From assembly GCF_023091745.1 (NCBI RefSeq), contig NC_068930.1, forward strand, positions 10,500,262 to 10,564,261: a DNA stretch of 64,000 bases, in the 5' to 3' direction. The notes beneath the pieces are model-generated. The model did no database searches, was not told the DNA's origin, and worked only from the letters and a program-made list of their open reading frames with translations. This stretch comes from Budorcas taxicolor (taxonomy: Eukaryota > Chordata > Mammalia > Artiodactyla > Bovidae). The position numbers were made by a program, and so were the translations under genes. Numbering within the stretch: the stretch's first letter is position 1; each line of letters starts with the position of its first letter. Positions 1 through 10,834 of this stretch are shown in pieces.

Positions 1-88
1 TCCCGACCCAAGGATTGCGCCCACGTCTCTTCCGTCTCCAGCACTGGCAGGTGGGTTCTTTACCATTAGCGCCACCTGCGAAGCCCTG
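1..88 (-). mobile_element. Bov-tA SINE, cut by window edge
   Basis: The stretch reads as the reverse complement of the tRNA-derived head of a Bov-tA SINE: an inverted B-box-like part, then the 'ggttctttaccattagcgccacc' region that mirrors the usual start of these SINEs. The tail lies left of the window. The copy is diverged. Confidence 0.7.
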
Positions 89-1904
89 GCCCAGAGACTC
101 TACAAATCCCAGGATCATGATCTTTGCCAGAGGAAATGTCATGGTAGGAAGTGTGAAGACATGTTCGACGGAAACAAGCTATACATGTTCTTACACATCA
201 GGAAGACATGATCATTTATTAAACTTTGATCATGGGACTTTATACATCAGTAATAAAATCAGGCTACTGGACAAAGGGGGTTAACTAGCCAGGTGTAGGC
301 GGTAGAAGTAAATGAAAGGCTGTGCTTGCTTACGACCTGGTGAGTGTCAAGGACTTGGACCTAAAAGCAAAAAACAGGGGACTCTCAACTCTCGGTGTTG
401 CCCTGGAGTTTTGCTTCCCACTGTCACGGTGAGCCTGGTACCCAGGAGACCTTCACTAGAGGACCCGTGACTCACAGCAGGCTCACGTGAGGCTCGGTTG
501 GGCATCTCACCTCTGGAAGGAGCCCAGGCAGCAAGATTCCCACCACCCCGGGCGGGCAGCGCTGTGCCTCCAGGCCGCAGAGGCTCAGTCCGCACCTGTC
601 CTCAGCCAGGGGAGCAGCAGGGTCTCCTGAGGATGAAGGTGCTGGGGTTGAGACGGGCAATACCCTCTCCCCACCATGCCCCTGCCCAAGCCCACAATCC
701 AGCAGAACTACTTCCGTATCCACCCTCCCAGGCCCAGCTCCAAGCCCACGTGCAGCGCTCTGTCATCACTGACGGACGTTCACGTCCACTCTCTCACCAG
801 GTCTTCACAGTAACTCTGCAAAGGAAGGATTTCTGTTCCTCTGTTTTATAGATGAGCAAACACGCAGACATGTCCAACATCCCCCAGCTGTTAAATGACC
901 AACCCAGGGCTGAGCCTTTTGAAGCTGTGTCAGCTTTCAAACCGTCTCAGAACTGCCCGCACCTCAGCCGTAACTAAAGAGACCCTAGTGTGTACTGGGG
1001 TGATGGCAGGCCACTTAAGACCAGGAGGTAAACGGGTCTCTGGTTGCTTCCGAAAGAACCCTGGAGGCCACAGGGGGTGGGAGATGACGGGTGTTCATCA
1101 AGAGCTCTGGGCCTCTGATTGGTGACATCTAAATGTCTGCTTGGCGCCAAGCCACACACATTTTACAATCTGAAATAACACTGGAGCTGGGTCTAAGAGG
1201 AGGCCTGCGAAGAGCTAAAATAAGGTGGGGTTGGGGGGAGTGGCCCAGGGCTCTGGGTAGCAGGTGTTTGCCTACGATTGCAGAAGGCTCTCCTCATTAG
1301 TAGCCGTGCAGCCAGACCTGTGCTTGGCGTCCAGGCCACCCCGCCCCTCTTGCTGCCTTTGGTCTGCTGTAGTAGGACTTTGATCTGTTCTATGTCAAGT
1401 GAGCCAATTCCATTCGCAAAGGGGTCCTGTAAAATCTATTACAAACACACGAGTGTGCTGGAGGGCTAATGGTAAACTGCGTTCCTTTGCCCAGTTCCTT
1501 TCTTATTAAGGTACAGCTGCTTTTACTTACACTGAATAAATCTGGGCATTAAATAATGATTTTTCTTTAAATGAAATTAAGTAGAAAATTACAGTGTGAG
1601 CACACCAACATAACAAGAAATTTCCCAGAGCTTCGCTCTTCCTCCAAAAAATAATATGGCCAAAGGGGGTTCCAATGGAAATTTTCCCCTAGACAACACT
1701 GGGACAGTAAAACCTTGTTGTGAGCAGCTTGGCACAACGCCATAAAGGCAAAATGAAAGATGCAAAGGGGAGGTTCTGTTTCTTACAAGGCAAAAAAATA
1801 CTGTCTATGGTAGAAAAGCTAAACCCAGCTATTAACCTTTGCTTTGGGGGCCAGACACTATGGGGGGAATGTGACATGGGATGGCTGCCATGAAAAGCAG
1901 TACA
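89..1904. other. no gene recognised; possible MIR remnant
   Basis: All frames are short and match no family I know. Around 790-960 there is weak similarity to the conserved core of a MIR ('ttttatagatgagcaaac'). The stretch lies downstream of the PGPEP1L 3' end. Nothing else is supported. Confidence 0.5.
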
Positions 1905-2462
1905 GCAGCGTCTCCACAAAAGTAAACTCAGAATTACCAAATGATCCAGCAATCCCACTAGGTATAGTCACACATGCACACACACACACACCTAAACAGG
2001 ATTCTGAGAGATACTTGCACACCAGTGTTCATAGCAGCAGTATTTTCACAACAGCCAAAAGGTGCAAGCAACCCAGTGTCCATCAAAAGATGAATGGATA
2101 AACAAAATGTATTCTATATGTACAATGGGGTGTTGCTCAGTCTTAAAGGAAGGAAATTCTGACACATGCCACATGGATCAACCTTGAAGATATTTTGCTA
2201 AGTGAAATGAGCCAGTCACAAACAAAAGTTCCATTAACATGAGGTCTCCAAAGTAGTCAGATTCAGAGAGGGAGGGTAGAATAGTGGATGCCAAGGGCCA
2301 GAGGGAGAAGGGAGAAGATAGTGTTTAATGAGTGTGGAGTTTCAGTTTGGGATGATGATGGTGGCAAGCGTTGCCCGAGTCAATGTGCATATTGCCACTG
2401 AGCACTAAAAAATGGTTAAAATGATAACTTTCATGCTATGTGTATTTTATGACAATTTTTTT
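1905..2462 (+). mobile_element. L1 3' end, old
   Basis: The sequence follows the classic 3' region of mammalian L1: 'ccaaatgatccagcaatccc', then 'tgttcatagcagcagtattttcacaacagcc', then 'gatgaatggataaacaaaatg', ending in a T/A-rich tail near 2455. A short CA run sits inside at about 1976-1990. Divergence is high, so this is an L1M-type copy. Confidence 0.85.
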
Positions 2463-2722
2463 TATGATGTTAAAAAAGCCCAAACACTAGAGACTCAGTG
2501 GCTCAGAGGGCGCTTGCAGCACCTGGATGCACAGGCTCAGAGGACCAGCATGGGGTCCCTGCAGTGGGGTGCGCCCGTGTTTCCCCAGGCTGCCCAGTCA
2601 CAGGTCATCCCGCCACACGGGGCCCTGGGGAATGAAGCAGAGGTCCCAGCGATTGGACAGGATCACAGAGGCCTGAGACACAGACTTTAAGGGGGAAAAA
2701 GACACTACTAGCATTTCATTTT

Positions 2723-2985
2723 GGAGAAGGCAATGGCAACCCACTCCAGTACTCTCGCCTGGGCAAACCCCATGGACGGAGGAGCCTGGTAGGCTGCAGT
2801 CCATGGGGTCACCAGGAGTCGGACATGACTGAGTGATTTCACTTTCACGCATAGGAGAAGGAAATGGCAACCCACTCCACTGTTCTTGCCTGGAGAATCA
2901 CTGGGACGGCGGAGCCTGCTGGGCTGTCGTCTATGGGGTCGCACAGAGTTGGACACGACTGAAGCGACTTAGCAGCAGCAGCAGG
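2723..2985 (+). mobile_element. BovA2 SINE with target-site duplication
   Basis: Two BovA units run in tandem, each starting 'ggagaagg(c/a)aatggcaaccc' and the second ending in an AGC-rich tail. The insertion is bracketed by a perfect 13-bp duplication, agcatttcatttt, at 2710-2722 and 2986-2998. The good match and intact duplication suggest a fairly recent event. It sits just beyond the candidate poly(A) signal of PGPEP1L. Confidence 0.92.
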
Positions 2986-2995
2986 AGCATTTCAT

Positions 2996-3001
2996 TTTAT
3001 T
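2996..3001 (-). promoter_or_regulatory. PGPEP1L: candidate poly(A) signal of PGPEP1L
   Basis: The minus strand reads AATAAA here, about 220 nt past the PGPEP1L stop codon at 3219-3221, so 3002-3218 would be the 3' UTR. It is the first such hexamer I see downstream of the stop. The BovA2 insertion begins only about 10 bp farther on, where the cleavage site and downstream element would be expected. This is positional inference only. Confidence 0.4.
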
Positions 3002-3218
3002 GTCAGGAAAACCATAACTGAAGCTAGTTAATCCCCTATGAAATGTCTGCCTTTCAGAGTGTTCTTCTTTCTTCTGACAATAAAATAACCCTTTGTGATT
3101 TCGTTGAGCGAATTCAGAACATCTTTCCTTTGTGTAAACTGTTTTATAAGCAATTTTTTTTAAAGCCCCTCAAAGCACAGTTTAACTCTACACACAGGAG
3201 TGAAACATTTCATTTTCT

Positions 3219-3450
3219 CTAATGGAGCAGTCCCCCAGTTGGTTCTCCCCGGCTGGAACTGCAAAGGCTGAGCTTCTGGTTTTGAGCCCGGCCTTTCTCA
3301 ATCTCCTCCAGCATTTCCTGGATGAGGACTTGCAGGGCTTTTCCCAGCAGGCTGGCGGGCAGCCGAGGAGATAACGGAGGGACATGGATGAGGGCCGCAC
3401 ACCCATTTCCATGATGCAAAGACAGGTAGTAGGCGTAATCGCAGACATAC
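3219..3450 (-). CDS. PGPEP1L: PGPEP1L last coding exon
   Basis: This exon encodes the C-terminal 76 residues of a peptidase family C15 (pyroglutamyl-peptidase I) protein, a cytosolic type of enzyme that removes N-terminal pyroglutamate. The acceptor 'ggttgtag' precedes base 3450, whose G completes an Arg codon begun in the previous exon. The protein continues YVCDYAYYLSLHHGNGC and then ALIHVPPL. The Cys at 3443-3441 and the His at 3386-3384 fall where the C15 nucleophile and catalytic His lie in PGPEP1. A helix follows (LLGKALQVLIQEMLEEI), then about 26 residues up to the stop that do not resemble the PGPEP1 tail. The choice of the PGPEP1L paralogue over PGPEP1 rests on remembered family sequence. 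Whether the protein is active is not shown here. Confidence 0.9.
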
Positions 3451-3751
3451 CTACAACCACACAAAATGCCAGGTTACTCCTTGGACCAGCCTCGAACCTC
3501 AGCTAAACGCAGCAGAAGCAGCAGGGCTGCAGCTCTGAAGCACAAGGGGCCCACCACCCAGGAGACCCAGCTTTTGTTCTTCTGCCTCAGAAAGAACCTG
3601 CTGCTGGGAAAAAGGCATGGAGAGGCTGGCTCCGGGCCTCGTGTCTAGCAAGTGGCTGATCCATAGGAGGTACCAGATTTCCAACCAAGGAGTCCAAGAC
3701 GCTCTCTCCAGCCTGTGAGCCCTCCTCATTTTCGTCTGCCTTGACTCATTT

Positions 3752-4232
3752 TACTGTCAAGAGTTGCTTCTGGTCTTTGCTCACGACCCTCCAACCCCCA
3801 CCTTTAGCAGGAGTTAATATAAATTCTTATGTTAAAAGATCCAGAAATACACAAGGAAGATACAAAAGAAAACAAACAAACAGCTAGATGGAATCAGCTA
3901 AGACCAAGATGGCCACAAACTTGATCACTAACAGACCCTGGGGCTCATTATATGTTGATTTTTCTAAATTAGCATATTAAATGACACTGTAGCAGAATGA
4001 CCGGGCATTAAGGAACAAAAAGGATTAAAAGGGGGGCGGCACTCTACTCCCTGGAGAAAACCCTGACCCTTCCAAGTAGACCAAAGCACAGAGCAGAGCA
4101 GTTCTCCTGGGTTCCCTTACTCTACTGCCTCCACCCGGGTGCCCTTTCCCAATAAAATCTCTTGCTTTGTAAGCACATGTGTCTCCTCGGACAATTCATT
4201 TCCAAGTGTTAGACAAGAGCCCAGTTTGGGGC
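3752..4232 (+). repeat. endogenous retrovirus A, left LTR
   Basis: It aligns by eye to the right LTR at 10156-10642: 'ctttagcaggagttaa', 'gaccaagatggcca' and 'ctcattata' occur in the same order. An AATAAA poly(A) signal is near 4152. The end near 4232 is followed by 'gtttggggccctggaagggg', which could be a worn primer-binding site, although I could not assign a tRNA. The two LTRs have diverged with many substitutions and indels, so the integration is old. Confidence 0.75.
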
Positions 4233-4269
4233 CCTGGAAGGGGTTCGACTTCCTGCAACACAACTATTC

Positions 4270-4350
4270 TCCCTACCCCAGTCTGTGAAAAAATTGCCTT
4301 CCACAGAACTGGTCCCTGGTGCCCAAAAGGTTGGGGACCGCTGACTTAGA
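4270..4350 (-). repeat. old mammalian interspersed repeat fragment
   Basis: The segment 'ctggtccctggtgcccaaaaggttggggaccgctg' is the reverse complement of a very common eutherian repeat end ('ggtccccaacctttttggcacc'), probably a non-autonomous DNA transposon. I cannot name the family with confidence. Its place just inside the left LTR of the younger provirus is odd. Confidence 0.5.
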
Positions 4351-4965
4351 GAATCGTTTTCCCACTGCCGCTTCACCCTGTCTCTGGGAACTGCTTGCTG
4401 AAAGCAGTCACCTACATCAGGTATTTCCTACAGCTCACAGTGGGTCTGGCAACACTGAGTCACTGACTTCGGGGGGGCTTTCTAACTAAGACCCTCTTGG
4501 ACACTGTCTCCCCTTCCAGCCCCTGCAAAGACTGGTTTAGTTTGCAGTTAGAGCTCCCAAACCACTTGGGGTGGGCCAATCATGTGGGATCTGCACGGTC
4601 ACCAACCCTAGGAAGAGGCCACTGGGAAGCTGAAGAGAGACCAGAAGTAAGGACTCCCCGATATGGGTAACCCAGCTTCTATCCCAGTGAACACTGCTCA
4701 GGTACATTCTCCGTAACTGTAAACTCTTTGAGTTGCACCCACTAACAAGGAGACAGCTTATTTTCTTTGTTAACACTGCATAGCTCTAATGTAAACTGGT
4801 GGATGGAGAAAGCTGGCCAACTAACGTCTCTAATTATTTTTCAATTGGATCGCTATTGCTAGTTTTAAAAAAGAAAATGGGATGAGATCCCCAATGTTGG
4901 ATTTTTCATGGCTCTTAGCCAAAAAAGGGACTGTGGAAAAAATGTAAGGCCAGTTTAAATCTCTT
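4351..4965. other. unassigned DNA between LTR and pol remnant
   Basis: Gag would be expected here, but no frame resembles matrix, capsid or a zinc knuckle. The stretch reads as ordinary low-copy host-like DNA. It may be flanking sequence, which would mean the left LTR and the pol remnant were not always joined. Confidence 0.4.
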
Positions 4966-5512
4966 TTTCCTGGGAAAGATTGAGGGCAGGAGGAGAAGAG
5001 GGCAGCAGAGGATGAAATGGTTCGACAGTATCGCTGACTCAAAGGACATGAAAGTGGAAAGTGTTAGTCGCTCAGTCATGTCCAACTCTTTGCAATCCCA
5101 TGGACTGCAGTCTGCCAAGCTCCTCTGTTCATGAAATTCTCCAGGCAAGAATACTGAAGTGGGTAGCCATGCCCTTCTCCAGGGGATCTGCCTGATCCAA
5201 GGATCAAATCTGGGTCTCCCACATTGCAGGCAGATTCTTTACTGTCTGAGCCACAAGGGCAGATCCCTTAAAGGGAGGAAATGGCAACCCACTGCAGTAT
5301 TCTTGCCTGGAGAATTCCATGGACAGAGGATACTGGTGGGCTACAGTCCATGGGGTTGCAAACAGTCAGACATGATTGAAGCGACTTATGGACATGAGTT
5401 TGAGCAAACTCAGGGAGATAGTGAAGTACAAGGAAGCCTGGTGTGCTGCAGTCCATGGGGTTTCAAAGAGTCAGACAGGACTCAGCAACTGGGCAACAAC
5501 AAGCTTTGACAA
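4966..5512 (+). mobile_element. BovB 3' end fragment, split by a SINE pair
   Basis: 4966-5043 matches the BovB region 'gggaaagattgagggcagg...cagaggatgaaatgg', and 5390-5512 continues it ('gacatgagtttgagcaaactc...', ending in a CAA-rich tail). The break at 5044 is filled by SINE sequence, and the BovB word ggacatga appears on both sides (5044-5051 and 5390-5397), as expected for a target-site duplication. Confidence 0.75.
5052..5389. mobile_element. two BovA/Bov-tA units in opposite orientation
   Basis: 5052-5262 is a Bov-tA on the minus strand: the tail 'gttagtcgctcagtcatgtcc' comes first and the tRNA head last. 5268-5389 is a BovA unit on the plus strand ('ggaaatggcaacccactgc' to 'gaagcgactt'). 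Both tails point outward. Together they interrupt a BovB fragment. They may be two insertions or one rearranged dimer. Confidence 0.7.
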
Positions 5513-5529
5513 AAACCAAATAGAATACT

Positions 5530-6990
5530 CATGAAGCAAAGAAGCCCTAGCATGCATTAAGCCTATAATAGAAAGTCTATTCAAACAAGGGCTTCTTAGA
5601 CCCTGCCAGTGCCCTTGCAACAGTCCTATTCTGCCAGTAAAAAACAAGAGATAACAGCTGGCTCATGACCTGCAAGCTATAAATACAGACAGGAAAGAAA
5701 TTCACCCATTGAGGCCAGATCCTCAAACCGTACTCTCTACCCTAAACCCCAAGAGCATTTGGTATTCCAGGTGGTGCCAGTGGTAAAGAATCTGCCTCCA
5801 GTGCAGGAGATGTTAAGAGAAATGGGTTCGATCCCTGGGTCAGGAAGATCCCCTGAAGAAGGGCATGGCAACCCACTCCAGTATTCTTGCCTGGAGAATC
5901 AGAGAGGAACCTGGCGGGCTACAGTCCATAGGATCCCCAAGAGTCTGACACAACGAAAGCGATTTACCATGCACTTAGCTAGGTTTAAAAGACACCTTCC
6001 TTTGTATGCCCTTAGCCTGGTAACCTCAGTACATTTTTGCGTCTGAATGGCACGATCTAAGCAACAGGAGAAAACACCACTTGTGCTGGGTGGTTCTGCC
6101 CCAGGGATTTTAAAACTCCCTCACCCTTTTAAGAAAGGTTTTAGCTGAGGATCTCAGTGACTTTGAATTAGAACAGGGGACTATCCTTCAATATGCGGAT
6201 GAAATTCTAATCATCAGCCCCATCAAAGAGCTTTGTGACCATAACCAAGTTACCCCCTTAAATCTATCTGGCAGAGAGACGATATAAAGTTTCAAAGGGA
6301 AAAAGCCCAAATCTCCCTCCAGCGGGTAGAATGCTTAGGATTTAATAACAGAAAAGGGGCACAAGGCACTATCTAAGAAGAGGAAAGAATGGATTTGCCA
6401 GATGGCACCCCTCATACAAGAGAACAGCTCCAGGGCTTCCTGGGGGTGCCTGGCTCTGCCGTGTGTGGATCCCCAATGCTGGCTTAATTGCTAAGCCCTC
6501 GTATGAACAATTAAAAGGGAAGGACCTTGACTCTTTTGAGCAGACCCTCGGCTGTGACTGAGCACTCCTTGAACTGAAAAAACATCTCAGGAGAGCCCCC
6601 AGGTTCGCTTTACCCAACCTGAGCCGCTCCTTCCATCCATATGTACCTGAAGGAGGAGACACTCCCCTGGGGGTGCCTACATAAAAACCCAGACCTCTGA
6701 CTCCTGGTTGAGGCCTATTTTTCTAAACAACTGGACCAGAGTGAGACAGGAGAAAAGGGGGCAGGGCACAAACTTTAAAAGAATGGCATAGCCTGAGGAC
6801 ACAACATAAACTGATCTCAGGGAATAAACATTAACAATGGGGAGTGGGCTGGGGATTAGGAGGCTGCTGGAGGCTATACTTCTGCCAAAGGGTATATAGC
6901 CTATACTCACTGGAGAGGCCATCAAAGGGAGATGCAGAAATAACAAGAGGAAATCGCAGAGCATATATGCAGCTAAACAAGCTGTAGAGG
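5530..6990 (+). pseudogene. retrovirus A pol: reverse transcriptase and RNase H remnant
   Basis: The first recognisable block (about 5541-5650) reads like the start of gammaretroviral reverse transcriptase (IESLFKQGLLRPC, then NSPILPV). A SINE interrupts at 5760-5980. Reverse transcriptase resumes near 5985 and reaches its active-site loop at 6192-6203, which reads YADE, so the second catalytic Asp is a Glu. The connection region follows (6300-6700), with GFLGVPGS- and AKPSYEQLKGKD-like words. RNase H-like words (GYIAYTHWRGHQR) are near 6890. The frame changes several times and carries internal stops. No protein product is possible from this stretch as it stands. Confidence 0.75.
5760..5980 (+). 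mobile_element. Bov-tA SINE in retrovirus A pol
   Basis: The head 'ttccaggtggtgccagtggtaaagaatctgcc', the middle 'gaagatcccctgaagaagggcatggcaaccc' and the tail '...caacgaaagcgattta' are all present in order. It splits the reverse transcriptase remnant. Confidence 0.85.
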
Positions 6991-7029
6991 CTGGGGACAG
7001 ACTTCAAACGCCACTGCTATCGCTGCCCC

Positions 7030-8080
7030 CAGATCCTGACTCTTACCTCCCATATACCCCCCAGAAGAAAGAAAAGGCTTTGTGATGGGTCTGTTTTAAA
7101 AGCCCAGAATACCTGGAAAGGTTGGTTAACAATCATGGGCAACTGCTCTTCAAGCTAGTGCACTTCAAGCCATTCTGAACGGTTACTTCAAGCCATATTA
7201 TAGGCAGGAGACCCAGTATCAATGGCTTATCACATCCATCACTACTCCCAATTTCTGAAGTCTCCTTAAACAGGTAAGGTTGAACCAAGCCCTATCTGCC
7301 TCCAGAATAACCTCAACACTCACCCCTCCAAAGTCAAGGGAGGGACCCCCACCTCGTACAGAGGCACATATCTAGGTCAAAGCTGGCAAAGAGATTTTAC
7401 AGCAATGCTCTGGGCACAAGGAAATTTTCAAATATTTGCTGGTTTTGACTGACACCTTTGGCTAGATTCCTGCCCCAAACCAAGACTACTTCAGAGATTC
7501 CTAAGGCCCTGCTCAAGGAAATAATCCCTCCGTTTGGGCTCCCTAAATCCATTCAGTGTGACAGTGGGCTTGCCTTTGTTTCTCAAATTACTAAGGAAAT
7601 CTCTAGAGCACTGGGAATTAAATGGAGGTTGCACCCCTCTTGGGCTTCCCAGGTGGTACTAGTGGTGAAGAATCCATCTGCCAGTATAGGAGACAGCAGA
7701 GACACAGGTTCAATCCCTGGGTCGGGAAGATCTTGTGAAGAAGGAAATGGCAACCCACTTCAGTATCCTTACTTGGAAAATCCCATGGGCAGAGGGGTGC
7801 CAAAGAGTCAGGCATGAGACCACAGTCCTCAGGAAAAGTAAAAAGAGTAAATCAAATTCTCAAAAGAAATTAAGCCAAACTATATCAAGAGAGTTATCAA
7901 ACTTGGATCTCTTCTCCCCACAGCACTTCTCAGAATGCAATTAGCCCCTAAAGGAAAGCTCAGGTTAAGTCTGTATGAGATCAGGTACAGGAGGCCCATT
8001 CTTGAAGGACGTGCCTACAAAGCCAACCTTAGGGACATGGATGACTGAAATATGCCTTACAGACAGGAAAAAAACTCAAA
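7030..8080 (+). pseudogene. retrovirus A pol: integrase remnant
   Basis: From about 7290 the reading is integrase-like: QNNLNTHPSKVKGG, then QRDFTAMLWAQGNFQ, then ALLKEIIPPFGLPKSIQCDS and GLAFVSQITKEISRALGIKW, up to about 7640. A SINE then intervenes, and the core resumes at about 7823 as SSGKVKRVNQ. Two catalytic Asp residues are recognisable; the position of the catalytic Glu is Lys. Stop codons and frame changes occur before and after. The later part (about 7970-8080) resembles the C-terminal pol region near the env start. Confidence 0.8.
7642..7822 (+). mobile_element. Bov-tA SINE in retrovirus A integrase
   Basis: It starts 'gggcttcccaggtggtactagtggtgaagaatc' and runs through 'gggtcgggaagatcttgtgaagaaggaaatgg' to a short tail. 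The integrase reading continues on the far side. Confidence 0.85.
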
Positions 8081-8449
8081 GTTTTACAGGCCTTCCCCTT
8101 CTGACACGGTTTTACATCCTTTGTTCCCTGGAACTGGGTTTATTTGAACACCTGGAAGGCTGGAAATCCATAAGACCAGTTAGACCCCAAGTGGGCAGGA
8201 CCTTATCTTGACCAATTCAGTGCCTGACAATAACTCCATGGGCCACCATCCCAGAGTAAAGACAACACCTATGCCTCCGGAAGTTGCTGAGCCACTTGCT
8301 CAGTTACAGCTGTGTGCACCTGTCACTGAGCTTATATGCTTTTTAAAGGGACTAACCCTCCTAATAAGTAAGTAATGTGATGGACAGGCTTAGCAGTTGG
8401 CCTTGTCATCGCTACTGTATTACTTAGCTTCCACTGTTCTGCCAAACCT

Positions 8450-9996
8450 CCTCCTACTGGTAAACATTTCCTCTGTCCATGCTGGATGTAGGGAACATTG
8501 ACATTGGAGGCAGGATGCGTGGCCATTATTGTCTGTTCCTTCTTATCTTCTCTGCTCTATCTCTTGCAACCATCCATGAAGAATGGGGATTCAGGAGTGA
8601 ATTTCTTGAGAATTATAGCCTGCTGACAAAAGCTATCCCAGTGCTGAATCTGGCACTCCCATTCTCCAAGTGACACCTATAGATTAGCTGAACACAACTC
8701 AGTGAGGGACAGCATAGAAAACCTATTCCTCCTGAAGTTTATATCCCATCCCTGAAGCAGCTTCCCTGCTTGGATTCCCTCTATCAAACACAAAGCACGC
8801 ACTCCACAGGACCACCACTATGATCAGGCCTGCTGCCACCACCCCTATTAAACACCCCTATCAAAAGGAGAGACTTACAGTAACACCCTAGGGTTACTCT
8901 GGACTCTGACCACAACTTCTTCCATTACCCCACAATTTAAGTGCCTTGGGTTGACCCGTATGGAAATCTCACCCACTGTGCCCCCTGCACTGACCTGATG
9001 AACACCCACACGGACCAGATGGGAGATGTACTTACTGCAGATGGAAAATGCCGGTTGTCTGACAGTTAGTATATGGCCCTCCTAAGGCCTGGGGAAAAGC
9101 CACTGGTCAAGAATCCCTCAGTGACCCCCACTAGGCAGGTGGGCCTCTCTCCTCACTCTGCAAGGGCACACTCTGGGGCTAGCCACTGTCGAATGTGATT
9201 CAACTCCCCAGAACATATGCTCCCTATGGGTACCTGTTCCTTTGTGGCCTGAGAAGAAACCAAGTGCCCCTTCAGAACAACTCTAACTCCTGCTTCCCTT
9301 CTCTGGGGTGGGCTCTAGTCCATCCTTGTTTAGATAAGCCCAATCTTGGGGACACTGCATGCTAGGGCAGCCAAGTTCTCAGAACCTAGGTATCACCGTT
9401 CATAAGATCACCCAGCCCCGAGATGAAAGGACTCATTCTGGCAGCAGTAAGGACTTCCCTCAGACTAGTGGCCCCCTGGGGAAGGTTTGCACAGCGTGAA
9501 ATCACTCTACAAAATGTCACCCATGCCTTTAAAGACTGGTCTAAAAACACAGGGTATGCCTTACAAGAACTCCATACTTCTCTGGACTCTCTGACATATG
9601 TTGTTCTGAACAACAGACTAGCGCTTGACTGCCTCCTTGCTGAGCAAGGGGAAGCCTGCACAGTTCCTAATAAAACCTGCTATACATATGTCAATAACTC
9701 AGTTGGTTGAGATAAACATAAAAAAGATATGAGCAAGCTCAGTGGTTATACAGATAGAACACACAAGGTCTAGATCCAAGCTCCATCTGGAACATAGTCA
9801 GGCAGGGTCTTCCCAGGCTAACTTGCCTTTTTTCCATTTCTTGGCCCCATTAATTGCCATTATCTTCCTCCTTATCTCTGGGCCTTGTCTTGTCAACTTC
9901 CTTAGTAAATGTGACTTTGATGACTTTGAAGTCATCAAGCTTCAGATGATACTAATACAAGAGTACAAACAAACAATTCTGACTGCAGCTTGCTGA
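8450..9996 (+). pseudogene. retrovirus A env remnant
   Basis: The clearest part is the transmembrane subunit. An open stretch at 9423-9710 includes, after about residue 60, an immunosuppressive-domain-like segment (NNRLALDCLLAEQGEACT) and CTVPNKTCY. The latter has the CX6C spacing, but the second Cys of the usual CX6CC pair is Tyr. The membrane anchor and tail follow in another frame at about 9830-9990 (IAIIFLLISGPCLVNFLSKC, then EVIKLQMILIQ). The surface subunit, from about 8470 on, is barely recognisable and full of stops. This is a non-functional relic. Confidence 0.75.
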
Positions 9997-10155
9997 TAAT
10001 TAGACTTAATTTAGGCTAGTCAGGAACAGTTCTGCTCCCCCAATCCAGGGGAAAATGGCACTCATGTTCAGCAGGAAGCAGCTTCAGAAGTCAGACCTTC
10101 ACCCTTCAGTGGCCCTCAAGAATGAGAAGAAGTAACTAGGAAGAGGTGGGGATGG

Positions 10156-10642
10156 TGTTATTGCCAGAAGTGTTCCAGATTTTTGCTCAAAACCTGCCAG
10201 ACCCCAACTTTAGCAGGAGTTAACATAAATATTTAAGTTAAAGGATTCAAGGATAAGAAAGAAAGCTACAAACAAACAAGATGGTACCAGTTGGGACCAA
10301 GATGGCCAGGAACCTGACCTCCAACAAACCCTGAGTCTCATTATACATTAATTTTACTAAATTAGCCTAATATTTAGGCTAATTAGGCCACACACCTGCT
10401 GGTGGTCAGGACCAGCCACTAAGGACTATAAAAAGCATAAAAGCAGAGTGGCATCCTACTCCCCAGAAAAAGTCTTCCCAGGTAGACTAATGCATATGCC
10501 TCCCCATCATTAGCCTCACTCCTCCTCCCTTTGTCTTATCTTTAAAATTAAATCCCTTTCATCAGGTGGGCAAGAGGTTGGTCTATGAACTTAGCTCTTG
10601 CTTCTCAATTCGTTGGCCACTGAATAAAGCAAGAACCTTCCA
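10156..10642 (+). repeat. endogenous retrovirus A, right LTR
   Basis: It pairs with the left LTR ('aactttagcaggagttaac', 'gggaccaagatggcca', 'tgagtctcattata'). A purine-rich stretch, 'ccaggggaaaatggc', about 110 bp upstream could be a polypurine-tract relic. A duplicated 'cctaatatttaggctaattagg' palindrome-like element lies near 10365-10385. Confidence 0.75.
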
Positions 10643-10834
10643 AGGCTATGCTAGGGCCTGAATAAGGCTCATATGATTTAATTCAGTAATGATTTCTTCA
10701 TTCATTCTTTTGAAGGAGAATTAACTACCTCCTAGGGGGTCAGAATCTGGAGAAACAAAGGAAAATTAATCTTCATCTGAGGCTAAACTAGAATGGTTAA
10801 TTCACAATTTTGCTGTAATAAATAAAAGTAACTC

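Larger units (their letters stand above)
3752..10642 (+). mobile_element. endogenous retrovirus A, class I, decayed
   Basis: Two related LTRs (about 3752-4232 and 10156-10642) flank reverse transcriptase, RNase H, integrase and env remnants in the expected order on the plus strand. It lies inside the 8.3-kb intron of PGPEP1L and is antisense to that gene. Gag is not recognisable: between the left LTR and reverse transcriptase lie what look like an old mammalian repeat and a BovB/SINE cluster. No viral gene is open along its length, and key catalytic positions are changed, so this is a fossil. Confidence 0.85.
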
